A stretch of DNA of 64,000 bases from Cocos nucifera (Eukaryota; Streptophyta; Magnoliopsida; Arecales; Arecaceae): contig QRFJ01000294.1 in assembly GCA_006176705.1 (NCBI GenBank), forward strand, positions 434,001 to 498,000, in the 5' to 3' direction. The notes beneath the pieces are model-generated. The model was not told the DNA's origin and ran no database searches. It saw nothing but the letters and a program-made list of their open reading frames with translations. Of the stretch, positions 43,026 to 55,227 are shown in pieces. How positions within the stretch are numbered: the first letter of the stretch is position 1; each line of letters opens with the position of its first letter. The position numbers were made by a program, and so were the translations under genes.

Positions 43026-46000
43026 ATGAAAAAAAGAGTAAGATTCTTGCTTTTTCTTTTTCGGTTTTTATTTTTTAATTTCAAGATCTTCTCTTGTTAA
43101 TCATCTACGGTGAAACTAGTTTCCTGTTAATTTGGTTGTAGTCCTTCCAAACAAGGATTTGGGGGCTCCGATCCATTGATGCTCTCTTCTCATATGTTTC
43201 TCCCCCCCCCCCCCCCCCCTCTCTCTCTCTAAATCTCACTTTGTTTTTCCGGGCGGCACAGAGCGGCGGCGGCGGTGGCGGCGGACACGCATTCCATCAG
43301 CTTCTGCAGCAGCTGGGCGATGACCCCAGTCCCCTCGAATTCCAGCTCCCGGACTGGTTAAAGAAGCAGAAATCCATGCCCTACACCTTCATAAGGCGCA
43401 GCATCCTTCCCTACATATAAATTTGTGTTTCTTTTTTTTTTTTTGGTTCTTTGCCTTGCCCTGGGTCCTTTCTTCCTTCTTACCCTAAAAAGACTGCTGT
43501 GGATGCCATCACTATCATCCTATTGTTCGTTTTGTAGGTTTCTGGTTCTGAATCCCATTATTTTCTTTACTTCCATGTGATCTCAGGGCATGTGTGGTTA
43601 GTTGATTCATCCAGCTTCTGCGCTACACAATGACATGCACCCACGCGGGCGCACTTGCATCTGTAAAACCATGACCATAAGAATCGAGCCTTGCCCTAAC
43701 TATTTGGGGTTGGCTTCATAGTACCTCATTCGCCAAACTTGAATTTGATCCATTTCATAGTTTGAAAAATACTTTTTAGGACTTGTTGGTTGGCCTAGCA
43801 TCAATTATCTTTTTTTTATCTTTGGTTGGGGTCATGAGAGGGTGGATGCGAGAGATTGGAAGGATGGATGGCCTCTATCCGTGTTTAATTCAAAAAGTTA
43901 CTGGATGAAAAAGGAAGGATTGTTCATCTACTCTGGCCGACCAATTGAGAGAATATTAGGATGGAAGGATGGAGCATTGATGGATAGATTTTTGTATTGA
44001 TAAAATTATTTTTTATTAATTTTTTTGATAAAATTATAATATATCTTTATTTTTTTATTTATATTATTTATATATATTATTAAATTTTATTATTAATTAT
44101 TTTAATCTTAATACATAATTTTGATAATTATAATTAAATAATTAAAATTATCTTGTATTTCTCTATTTCTATTTCTTTTTTAATTAATTATTTATAAAAT
44201 TATTAATTAACTACTTAAATTAAATTATAAATTAATTAGTTATTTATGTAATTAATATATATATAATTAATTTATTAATAATTAATTTATAAAATTATTT
44301 ATAAAATTAAATTAAATTAAAATTAAATATATATAAATTTTTATATATTTATAGTATAAAGATTATAAGTTCATATATTGTTTATTTTTTTAGTATAAAT
44401 AAGTTTTATAAATGAATAATAGTAATATTTTTATCAAATGGTAGTCTAGTAAACATGTTATATAAATATCATCTACCATCTTTCCTTTCATTTCTTCTAC
44501 ACCAAATGGAGGAGAGAATCGTTTTCATCCATCCTTCCATGTTTTATCAAACATATGAAAGGATGGATGAAAGTTTCATCTATCATCTCTCTTATTCATC
44601 CTTTCTTCTTCATCCATCCTTCCTTTGTACCAAATAGAAGGTTAATGTTGGCATCTTTGTGGTGTTACAAGCTTATAGCAGTCATTATTTCTGGGTGAAT
44701 TGGAATAAGTATTTGTTGATTCTCTTGACTCTGCAAAGATGTGTATCTCACCAAAAAGATAAAAAGGCGTGCTGAGGACGATGGCATTTTCTGCTCCTGC
44801 AGTCCTTCCTCTGGAGCATCAGCTGTCTGCGACAAAGATTGCCTATGTGGGTATGTGACTTCTCATAAATTAACATAGATGCAATGCAAGTGCCTTATTG
44901 GAAGTTGCATGGTTGAATGCTTGTTTGCTATTGATTGATCGTGGGTGCTGCCCTTCTTGGTCATGCTGAGCTGTCTTTAAGGATTGGTGATTATTGTTAT
45001 TTCTGGAGCATGATATGATAAAGAATCTTGTATTTTTGGGTGCCCAGGGGCTAAATCTATGTGTTGGAAGCTCAATGTTCCACCTACATTTATTGCTTTT
45101 TCTTGACTTTTTGAAATTGAGGCTTTCTTTTTGCAGAATGCTTTTGTCTAGCTGTTCCCAAAGCTGTAACTGTGGAGACTTATGTGTTAACAAACCATTT
45201 CAATATCGACCTGTAAAGAAAATGAAATTAATCAAGGTATGAACTCGAGCAAATGACATTCCTCTCAACCTTTTATCTTCATTTTTTTTTCTTTCAAATT
45301 CTGCTTATGCTTGTGGTAGAAGCCAGGTGAACTTTTTTATCCTTTCCTCATTTATTATCAGTGAAAATTTCCTCTTAAAAGTGTCGTCTTGTTACTCAAA
45401 CAGGTAACCATCCTTTTTTCTGGATATTTAAAACTTCATGATTGTTATTGTTGTTATCATGACTTAATAAATCATTGCTAACACAAGTACAGTCAGCACA
45501 TTATCAGTAAATCACATAGTGATATACCAAGCATGTAGTTAGAAGCATGAATCTGATTTTTATTTTTAGTCGTTTTACCAGACCTTGTTAGGTAAACCCA
45601 ATGATAATTTTTGTTAGGTAAACCTAATGATAATTTAACCTTTAGTTTTGGATAGATTCATGCAAAAAAATGGCCTTTTTTTGTTGAATTCCGGTGCATG
45701 CAACTTGCCTGTTCAATTGTCTTTGAAGAACTGGATGGGACTTCCCATCTATCTCAAAAAAGCTTGCCGGTTCTGTTCCCATATTGACAGATATCTCCTT
45801 TTTGTTCCTTTTAAGGCCAAGTTTAATATTTGTACCTGTCATTTTTCTATCAATGAAAGGTATATCTTGTAGATAGGACTGTGGACTAAGCATAGTAGCA
45901 GATGGACTTATAAGACAAGAAGTTTTGTGATTGAATCTGTTGGGGAAGGTGATTATCTTTCAGTGTTAGTACATGACACTTATGAACCTTGATATGATAA

Positions 46001-49000
46001 AAAAGAACGATGGTGGTTACTGGCTAGAAAGTGTGAGAACTTGAAGTACGCTACACAGATGTCCAATCTGCTGCCTTTTTTCTATTTACTTCACTGTTTC
46101 TGTGCATGTGCCACATAGTATGGAAAGCTCTACTTAGAGGGCGTGTGAGTGTGTGTCCTATAAAAATGTAGATGCATTGGTTAGTTCTCTTACAAGGCAT
46201 TGCATGAATTCCACATGCTCCTCAAGTTTCACTCTCCATACCAAGTCTTTTGCAATGGAAAGCATCTGGTAGTAGAAGAAATGGAGTAGTATGGTTGGCA
46301 AATTGTTCTTTATGGCAAGATGGATAATAAGTAACTCATATAATTTATTTTTTTTTGAGAAAATAGTGCCCATGATAAACTCTTATTCCTATTGTAAGGC
46401 CACAGGCTTTTTGTTGTAGTAGTAAATGCTGCTATGCACTTGGTTGCTTGCTTTCAACATAATACCCAATTGAAAGAAATCTCCTCTTTGTTAATATGAG
46501 AAACTAGCAACTTTACTATTTGATTGGAAGATATAACAAAATGGATTGCAATCATTTTCTTAAGCTCGGTATGGTATCCACAGACTTATGTTAATACCAT
46601 CCATATTTTATAGACAGAGAAATGTGGATCGGGGCTAGTAGCAGATGAAGATATAAGACAAGGAGATTTTGTGATTGAATATGTGGGAGAAGGTGATTAT
46701 TTTTAACCAGTATTTTTCCTGAAATTATTGAGTATGAAAATCATGTAATACGTTACTTATGATTTTAAATTATATATTGTACTCTTTTCTTTTCTTTTCT
46801 TTTTTTCAAAATCAGTTATTGATGACAAAACCTGTGAGGAACGGCTGTGGAAAATGAAGCACTGCGGCGAGACCAATTTTTATCTATGTGAGATTAATCG
46901 AGACATGGTTATTGATGCCACATACAAAGGAAACAAGTCTAGATTTATAAATCATAGCTGTCAGCCTAATACCGAGATGCAGAAATGGTTATTCCCTATC
47001 TTCTTTATCACATGTACTCATTCTTAGTGATAATCATGTCTTATATGATTGATGTTACAGGACAATTGATGGTGAAACTCGAATTGGTATATTTGCGACA
47101 CGTGACATAAGAAAGGGAGAGGAACTGACTTATGATTATCAGTATGTGCACCTTGCCACGGTTTCTTGAAGAATTTTTTTTTTTTTTTACTACATGCTCG
47201 TTCATATTCTCTCATGTTTCTCAATAATCTAATTTGTCAAACATGATCTGCAGATTTGTACAATTTGGAGCAGATCAAGATTGCTATTGTGGTGCTATAG
47301 GTTGCAGGCAGAAACTGGGAAGCAAGCCTAGCAAGCTTAAGTTATCTTCTTCAGATACTGCTTTGCAATTAGTTCTTTGTGAGATGGCAGCCTCATCTCC
47401 CACTGTGAAGGCTCTTCTTTATGGAAAAGATGTAAGTTATAATGTGTTCATAATAAGAGATACATGAGGATCATGGTATCACTTTTGACTTGCTTGTTGC
47501 ATTTAGCCTTATCTAATAGTGAATTTTGTGTGAACTTAGTTGACTTAGAGACTCTTTGATCTGATATTACATAACTAAGGATGGTTCCTGAGAATGATTG
47601 AAACTCAAACTAAAATAATTATCAGAACTTAGACCATAACCATGACCACCACAATGACTAGACCTTTTTGCCTCATCTGATTTATATTGGCTGGATGGTC
47701 AACATATGAGTCATCAAAGCTCAAGAATGGGCAACTTGCTCTCACCCTAAAGTTGACCCTCTAATGCTGTAGACTTAAGAGGGAAGCCACCCATGAAACC
47801 TAGAATGTCGATCACCAGCAATAATGGCTATATTATTTCTTGTGCAATTAAAGCTTTTGCAACAAGGCATCATTTGAAATTGGAGGAAGGTGGAAATGGT
47901 GCTATAATATGCCTCATTACTAAGTAATGCATGAGGATCAATGTATCAGTTTTTGTTGCTTTTAGGTTCCATTTAGCCTTAATTAAAGTGAATTTTTATG
48001 AACTTAGTTGAGACCCTTTAATGCGACAATGCACAATTAAGGATTCTTTCTGTAAATTATTGAAAATCAAATCAAATAATTACCACAGTTTAGGCTATCC
48101 TTGACCACCGCAATGACTAGGCTGTACTCCCTTATCTGATGTATGTTGGTTGGATTAAGGAGCCAACATAGGAGTCATCGAAGGTTAAAAATCGACAATT
48201 TGCTTTAAACCTAAGGTTGATCCTCAATGTAGTATATACTCAAGAGAGAAGCTAGGAAGATGACTATATTATTGCTTGTGCAACAAGGCATCAGTGAAGT
48301 TGGACCATAATAGAAATTTTGTAACTCAGGAAGCAATGCACCTCCCCCCATCTCTGGGCTCACCTTTGTAACCAACGGACAAAAGCACCACATACAATGC
48401 TCGTGCTGGTTGCTGTTTAGCACTGGCCAAACTATGTCAGTCATGTGTCCAACAACATGCAAGGGCTTGTAAAGATTAAAATGTGTCCATGCCAGCATAT
48501 CAATCTGGGTTGGCATGCCCCAGCACTGGCTAATGACGACTGCTATGGGGCTATGCAATGATATGAGCATGCACAATCCTGTCCTGTAGTTTGTTGCCAG
48601 AAGTGTTCTTTCAGTCTTGAAGATAATTGACTTTATTAGTTCTCTCTTAAATCTGATGAAAAAACTTTACTAATTTTTTGAAATGTTCTTTTGGTAGGGT
48701 TTGCCAAATGGAAGATCTGATATAGGTAAGATACACAACCTTCTAGATTATAACAACCATATTATTTAGTTGAATGTGGTTTCTTATCTAAAGGTACATT
48801 GTTTTGAGATTGAGAAGGTTGTGTTAATGATTGTTGATTTTCCTATGATTTATTATTTATAGTAAATCACTGTTTTGGTCAAGCAGGAAGTTCACATCTT
48901 TCTGTTCCTTACAAAAAAAAGAGCAGCTTCCAGAATTGTATTGGGGAACTTGTGCGAATATGGTCCCCTCTGTATAAAAGGTCAGAGAATCTCCTCCTTT

Positions 49001-51804
49001 ACTCTTTTCATTTACTTCAGACATTACTAGTTGCTATTATGGGGAAATTTTAGCTACATTTTACCTAGTCATCTTCATTACATATTGTTGTTCAGAGAAA
49101 TACCATCATAAATAATTATGAGCATCATTTGTGGATGAATTTACTTAAATTATAGAACAAGTTCATGTTTAGTGTATGTTCGTTTGAGCAACTTCAAATT
49201 GCATCAAGTGCACAGAAAATGTAGATTGTTGATAATAACACACTTTGATTGATCCTGCCTTTCACTTGAAGCATGACATCAAAATTTTTCAGCACCGTAT
49301 TATGTATTCTTTCTTGTTGCAAACACGAAAATCAATCTGTGCACCTAATAAAATGTTAAGTGCTAGAGACCACTTCTTGGAACTTCTTTGCCATATGCTT
49401 AGCACATAGAAAAGAGTCATACATTAGTTTACATGTGTTGCCAATGCTCAGCTGAATTGGAGCTGCATGCCTTTTCTGCATGTATGATACTTGTATGCAT
49501 AAGCATGCAGGTGGCTGCATAGGAATTATCATAGATATCAACTCTTTTCCCAGCTAATGGATGTTGAGCACCTTCATAAAATTGACAATTAGCTAGCGTA
49601 CTACTATGTGTATGGTCTTACATTACAATAGACATTTATTCTTGGTGATTGTAGAGTCGCAACAGTCTTGGACATGACATGACATTGGCATTTTTTGCCA
49701 TGCTGAAATAACTCAAATAAGTTGCTTCATGATCATGTCAAGTTGTCAAACAGAGGGTCGGCATTTTGCACATAAACTTAGGACACTTTCTAACATGTTG
49801 ACTAATATGGTTATTGTATAATATTTGCTTGAGATGCACGCATCATTAGTTCCAGCATGTTGTTTTTTTTAAAAGCATGCTTACATGCTTATATGTTATT
49901 TTTTTAGAAAAATGCAATATTATTCAGTAATGAAGTTCTTTGCATTTATCCCCTCTTTAACAATGTGGCTTTCCATTTCATCCTCTCTACCAATCTTGGG
50001 TCAACTTTTGAGCAGACTGTTTGTTCATATCAAGTACTACATATTTTGTCAATGGAACTATTCCTGAATCTTACCCCATGACGATCCAGTTTCCTAGTTA
50101 TTCTCCTCCTTTTCATCTTGTGTCTCTTAGATCTTCCACCCCCTTTTTTTTGAGCTTTCAGCAGAAATCTAAGGACTCTTTTTCCAAGTCCTCTTCTACA
50201 GTGTTGAACATGCCATTTAATATGGTTTTTCATTACTTATTTTCTTTTATTGATGCTACTCCTAATGCTTCCTATTATCTGCCATTCTTAACTCTATCCC
50301 CCATTGTTCTATTATAATGTTGTCATCTTTGAAACACTGATTTAATTTGTATAGGACTGTACACATTAGATTTATTAGCCTAACTATTGTTTCTTCAAGA
50401 ATGGCTTACATGTCATGAGTACTTCTCACTCTCATTCTCATTTTTCCAACTTTGACTATTGTCTTCATTTATTTCTCCATGATGATGTAATAGGTACTAA
50501 TTCTTGGTCCTCTTTACCATTATTGTTCATTTTTTCTTTACTTTCATTTTTTGGGAAGAAAATGCTGTTCCATGTGCTCTATTCAGTTCTACAAAGTTGT
50601 CAACAACATCTGTCCTCTTTAATCCCAATGTAGCATTTGATCTTGTCTCATCAATCAAGATTATATTATTGACAAAGCAATGCAGCATTATATTGATATA
50701 TGATTGACAGACAATTCATTATGACAAATTTAAAGAATTTTCTTCTTTTTTTCTTTTGGTTGGGGGGGGGGGGATATAAAAAATGAACAAAATTCTAAAA
50801 TAAAAAATCCAGTTTAATGAAAATTTGAAGTGTGATATATATTGGAGTCATCTAAACCACTAAACCATTTCTTCTGTGGATGTTAAAACAGGATTGATAA
50901 TAATGTTTATAGATTTAAATCAAAGCCAACACTTTCTCATTTGATATCCTGCCAAAAAGATGTGAACTCCAAATGAAGGGTGAATCATATGAAAAAAAAC
51001 AACTCCAAACATTGACTTATCTAAAGAATAAGAAGCACCAAAGGGGGATCTGATTAACTATTCATTGTTTGAGCTATATAAACAGAGAAACTAATAATGC
51101 ATCTTTACAACAAAAAATGGCTAGAAATTTTAAAATTCTCTGGGAAGAAGAAGCATAAAAACTAGAGCATTCATCTGTTCCATTTTTCTTCCTTCTCTCA
51201 AAGCCACTTCTGTTGATAACTTCTTTAAAAAGATAATAAGAATCTTACAGAGTTGGATCGCTTAAATACAAAAACATACTAAAAAGAGGCTCCTACATTT
51301 CCTAAGTTGGAAGATTTCTTCAAGATTTAAGTGGGGAGTTGGGCCCATAAGTTACTGGTTTTTAAGAATGTCACTTCATCTCAGGGTCATCTCTTTTATC
51401 CTTTTATTTTTTTTTGGGTAGAATATCTCACCTACCTTCAATGGTAGAATATCTCGCCATCCAATGGCAAATGAGGAGTGGTTTGCAAGTGATTATCTTA
51501 GAATGAAAACCGAAATGGGATGAAGGATTTCATATGTGATAGAGGAAGTATTTAAATTAGCAAACAAAAAATAGCGTTCCAGAAGTTTAAGGATCCAACC
51601 TTGTATAAATCTAAAAGAAAGAAGGATGCAGAAAATTTAGGGGGAGGGAGGATGACATGGAAAGTCTCACTGGGGTCAATATGTTTCCCTGATTCTAAAA
51701 ATAGGGGATGGGGGGTGGGGGGTGGGGGGTGGGGGTGCCCCCCTTCCCTTAGCTCCCCTGAATCCACCATTGACACTAAGGACAACCTGTACTCATGGTC
51801 TGTT

Positions 51805-51841
<37 letters not shown>

Positions 51842-53188
51842 GTCATTTGTTTCTATCGATCTATATTTCAGTTGGTTATTTTGATTAAGACGTTACTTTT
51901 TTTATTTATTTCACATTCAATATGCAATCCATGTACCCCATTTCAGTTCCATTGATTCTTAGACCTTCTCCATAATCCCAATTCAACATTCTATATACGT
52001 CAATCACCATGCTAATGAAAGACATGTACCATATTGCTTCCTGATATCAAAAGGTAATTCATCATTACAAGTTTAAAGAAATAATGGCCTAGTCTGTACT
52101 CAGCTGGAGGTTTGCCTTTCTATAGATATTGCTAGAATTGCTTCTTGAATTCATTATTTCACCTCACTCTTTTCCTTCATTTTCTCTTGTTTCCCTTTAG
52201 TATCTATTCCTTCTTAAATTTTCATCCTTTTACATATGCTTTCTTTTGTCATTTATCCTAGTCACATAAAGAAACTTTGTGTGAATTGTCACGCTACTTC
52301 GACGGCTTTGTTTGGTTGCCAAGGAAGTGAAGGGGAAAATAATCATCGATAGATTGAATATATATATATACATAGAGAGAGAGAGATGGACTGGGCTTCG
52401 GTTGATCAGATCTCAGTCCATATCCGGTCGAATTCCCGACCGTTGGATTAGCGTGCATCTGCGCGCACGCGCCTGAAAAGGTGCACCTGAAAAAAAAAAA
52501 TAGGCGTGCGATGCGCCTAAAAAAAAAATTCAGTTTTTTTTTAAACAGGCGTGCGTTGCACCTGAAAAAAATTTAGGTTTTTTTTAGGCGCCTTCAGGGC
52601 GTTTGGAAAAAAAACAGAAAAAAAGGCAAAAAAAAAAAAAAAGCTGCAAAAAAAAAGAAGGCCCCTGAAAGGCGCCTATAGGTGTCTTCTTTTTTTCTTC
52701 CTGGCACGACTTTTTTTAAAAAATTTAAAAAATATAGAAAATAGAAAAAAAGGGCACCTGAAGGCGCCTACATTAAATATAGGTGCCTTCGGGGCGACTT
52801 TTTTCTTTTCTTTTCTGAATTTTTTTTGATTTTTTTAATTTTTTTTTGAATTTTTTATAGGTTTTTTTTCAAGTTTTTTTTTTGAATTTTTTTCAAGCAG
52901 CAGGCTTTTTTTTTCTAAATTTTTTTTCAGGTAGCAGACTTCTTTTTTGAATTTTTTCAAGCACATGCGTACCTATTTTCTTCGGTCGGCGCGTCTTTTC
53001 AGGCGCGTTCCAAGATGCGTGCAGATCGAATAGTTCGAGATCCGATCGGATGTAGGCTGGGCTCCGATCAACTGGAGCCCAGTCTATCTCTCTCTCTATA
53101 TATATATGTATGTATATATGTATATATATATATATATGTGTGTGTGTGTATATATGTATGTATATATGTATATATGTATATATATGTA

Positions 53189-53233
<45 letters not shown>

Positions 53234-53257
53234 GTATGTGTGTGTATGTATATATAT

Positions 53258-53290
<33 letters not shown>

Positions 53291-53469
53291 TACATGCATG
53301 CATGCATACATTATGTACATTATATATATATATGTATACATACATACATATATGTATGTATACATACATACACATACATACATACATATATATACACACA
53401 CACACACACATATACATTATATATATGTATGTATGTATCTATATATACACATATATATAATACATATAC

Positions 53470-53532
<63 letters not shown>

Positions 53533-55227
53533 TGTATGTATGTATGTATGTATGTATGTATGTATGTAGGTATGTACGTACGTACGTACGTACGTATGTA
53601 TGTATGTATGTATGTATGTATGTATGTACACACACATACATCCATACATACATACATTATATATATTTGTATGTATGTATGTATTGATGCATGCATGCAT
53701 GCATACATACATCTATATATATATATATATATGCATGCATGCACGCGTACGTACGTACATAACATACATGTATGTACGTATGTATTTGATTTGATTTGGA
53801 GGTGGTTTTGCTTGCTCCATCAAGATTTTAAATCTCATGGGATGGAGATGTCTTGGTTTCTCTATGGAATGGGATGCCCTTATGTCTTATCCCGTTCCGA
53901 TAGCTTCCTTCATCGTGGCTCCCAATAAGTATCCTCCATCTCTCTTCCCCTCTTTTCTTTTTGTTTCTTTTCTTTCTTTTCCTTGTACCTTTCTATCTAT
54001 CCATTTTTTTTTTCTTTTTTTATCCCTTCCTTTTGTTTCCTTCTTTTTCCTTCTTTTTTTTCCTCTCTCTTCCTTTTATTTTTGTTTCATTTTCTTTTCT
54101 TCCTTTCATTTTTTTTTCTTTATCTTTCCTTTCTTTCCTTCCTCTTTCTTCTTCTCTCACTGCATAGATGGCTTTTAAAGTCCCAACCCATTCTAGCCCC
54201 ATTTTCTTATAGGAATGGGACAGGATGGTTGGGACGCCTCCCGTCCTGCTAGGACATAAAACTTTGGTTGATGTCGAGAACTGACTATAAAGTTTTTGGT
54301 TAACGAGGACTAAATGTAAAATAAGTGTTAGTAGTGCATCCTAATTTCACAAAAGTTTTATATTAAAAATTTTCTTTTTGGATTTCCTGTTCATTACCAA
54401 ACATTGGGAAAGTTTGCTGCAACTATCCACCCTTTCTGACAGGCATGGTGGGATATATGTTCGTTATCCAAAATCATGGTGAGCACCAGTTGCATACCTA
54501 AGGCCGTTGCCTTGCTGCTTTTGTCACCCAAATATGTATGGTATTTTCAATCACTCCCCCTTTGGATTGCTTCTACTGTTAGACTAATTCATCAAGGAGG
54601 AACCAGATGCATCAGTAGAGTATATGGCGTTTGCCTGAGCCACAGCATCGTGGAGTGGTCAAAATTGATGAGCAATGTCAAAAGCTTGCACAATGATCTC
54701 CTTCGACAGACAATTAGTTCGGGGGATGATCATTTGATATTTGGTATACCTCTGATACCAGGCCTTCATGGACATGAGTTGATAAATATCACCATATGTC
54801 TAGGGTATTGGTCATGGTATCAATAGAGCCTTAGTAAATCTAGTACTCATGTTCAATATCTATGCATGGTTACATTCTACCGCTTATGGAACAGTGTGTT
54901 AATATCCTTATGCTTGCTCACTGCTAAGCTTGTTATCATCTTTGCTCAAGATATGAAGCTCAAGCATCAAATGTTGCAGGTACTACGGGGGAGTTATACT
55001 TGAATTCAACTGTTGCTCCAAAAAACACACTGTAAGAGTTACTTTTTGGTATTGGAATATCGGTTCATATAGCAACTATCAGACATGTCTGAAATATTTG
55101 GACGTACTATTCTGAAATATTTTGAAGTACTAGAATAAACTGATTTTTTTTTCTTTAGCAGATCATTACAGAAGATGAACAGATTGAAGTTCTTGACATG
55201 TCAAAGGAGGACTGGGATCTTTTATGA
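43026..55227 (+). CDS. ASHH3: SET-domain histone-lysine methyltransferase, ASHH3 type
   Basis: Proposed exons: 43026-43037, 43262-43400, 44739-44850, 45137-45236, 46614-46692, 46816-46987, 47061-47141, 47254-47431, 48698-48725, 48887-48980, about 54443-54458, about 54929-54979 and 55162-55227. Phases agree and give about 375 residues, near the usual 360-370. Order: glycine run, LEFQLPDWLKKQKSMPYTFI, pre-SET/AWS cysteines (CSCSPSSG, CDKDCLCG, SSCSQSCNCG), SET domain (EKCGSGLVADEDIRQGDFVI, EYVGEVIDD, NFYLCEINRDMVIDATYKGN, FINHSCQPN, IGIFATRDIRKGEELTYDYQ), post-SET CYCGAIGC, and a tail ending DMSKEDWDLL. NHSC and the ELTYDY tyrosine needed for methyl transfer are present. The ASH1 class methylates H3K36 in the nucleus. 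Exons 11 and 12 are the least certain, and exon 2 needs a GC donor at 43401. Confidence 0.88.
43203..43232 (+). repeat. poly-C then CT tract in ASHH3 intron 1
   Basis: About 18 consecutive cytosines followed by CT dinucleotides, 30 bases before the exon 2 acceptor. It forms an extreme polypyrimidine tract and is prone to length change. Confidence 0.8.
43678..43735 (+). mobile_element. SINE/RTE 3'-tail-like fragment
   Basis: ATCGAGCCTTGCCCTAACTA then TTTGGGGTTGGCTTCAT resembles the 3' end shared by plant Au-type SINEs and RTE LINEs (CCTTxxCCCAACTACTTGGGGTCGGCTAC). Only this tail is present. Confidence 0.45.
43980..44640. repeat. AT-rich stretch flanked by GGATGGA/TCCATCC runs in ASHH3 intron 2
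   Basis: 43985-44440 is nearly all A and T. To its left are GGAAGGATGGATGG motifs (43850-43985), to its right ATCCATCCTTCC motifs (44520-44630), arranged as an imperfect inverted repeat. Possibly a decayed inverted-repeat element; no target duplication identified. Confidence 0.4.
45590..45640 (+). repeat. short tandem repeat in ASHH3 intron
   Basis: Two copies of GTTAGGTAAACC(C/T)AATGATAATTT, about 26 bp apart. Confidence 0.75.
45873..45948 (+). pseudogene. decayed duplicate of ASHH3 exon 5
   Basis: A 76-nt segment with an upstream TTGTAG acceptor and a downstream GTGATTATC donor context matches the functional exon at 46614-46692 across most of its length: TGTGGA, GTAGCAGAT, ATAAGACAAG, TTTTGTGATTGAATCTGTTG and GGGAAGGTGATTAT. 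Differences include loss of the EKCGSG coding and single-base deletions that bring TGA into frame. It lies 0.67 kb upstream of the real exon, in the same intron. If spliced in, it would truncate the SET domain. Duplicated origin is inferred from the shared sequence; I saw little homology beyond the exon and about 10 bases of each border. Confidence 0.75.
47461..48330 (+). repeat. diverged 0.47-kb tandem duplication in ASHH3 intron
   Basis: Copy 1 starts ATGAGGATCATGGTATCA (47465) and copy 2 ATGAGGATCAATGTATCA (47931). In both, the same ordered blocks follow: CATTTAGCCTTA, GAACTTAGTTGA, GACCACCxCAATGACTAG, CATCTGAT, GAGTCATC and GCAACAAGGCATCA. Many indels indicate it is old. Confidence 0.8.
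50440..50725 (-). mobile_element. RTE-type LINE reverse transcriptase fragment
   Basis: The minus strand reads CFVNNIILIDETR, corresponding to the RT active-site block LFADDIVLIDET of plant RTE LINEs with the two aspartates changed to asparagines. After frame shifts comes a HHHGEINED-like segment matching the HxDGEIDED block. Dead fragment in the ASHH3 intron. Confidence 0.55.
50761..50772 (+). repeat. poly-G tract
   Basis: About 11 consecutive guanines at the right border of the LINE fragment. Confidence 0.7.
51703..51740 (+). repeat. G-run cluster (quadruplex motif)
   Basis: GGGGATGGGGGGTGGGG and further GGGGGG runs with single-base loops, immediately followed by CCCCCC, so both a quadruplex and a short hairpin are possible. 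A CT microsatellite follows at 51810-51837. Confidence 0.75.
52375..53100. mobile_element. foldback-like non-coding element with about 100-bp inverted repeats
   Basis: Ends are inverted repeats of about 100 bp. Left reads AGAGAGAGATGGACTGGGCT, TCGGTTGATCAGATC, later GCGCCTGAAAAGG. The reverse complement of the right end reads AGAGAGATAGACTGGGCTCC, AGTTGATCGGAGC, later GCGCCTGAAAAGA. The right arm also has an internal palindrome CTGGGCTCC...GGAGCCCAG. The interior is long A and T homopolymer runs alternating with AGGCGCACCTG-like motifs in both orientations. It sits in a TA-rich tract, so a TA target duplication is possible but not provable. No coding. Confidence 0.65.
53091..53790. repeat. 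compound TA/TG/ATGT/ACGT microsatellite, about 0.7 kb
   Basis: Uninterrupted mixture of TA, GTATGTAT, CACA and GTAC repeats, with the longest run GTAT from 53504 to 53566 and alternating GTAC at 53576-53596. It produces open frames on both strands full of Y, I, H, T or M, V, C; none is a gene. Confidence 0.95.
53795..54260 (-). repeat. dispersed repeat with long purine core, copy 2
   Basis: Reverse-oriented relative of 22265-22725. On the plus strand: AGATTTTAAATCTCATGGGA, ATGGAATGGGATGCCC, TATCCCGTTCC, then about 210 nt of almost pure C and T, then GCATAGATGGCTTTTAAAGT, AATGGGACAGGATGG and CCTCCCGTCCTGCTAGGAC. These match the flanks of copy 1 in order when reversed. Confidence 0.65.

Noticed and set aside
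52893..53794. Many long overlapping open frames on both strands rich in Y, I, H, T or M, V, C, Y
   Set aside because: They are translations of the TA/TG/GTAT microsatellite; length comes from the repeat lacking stops.
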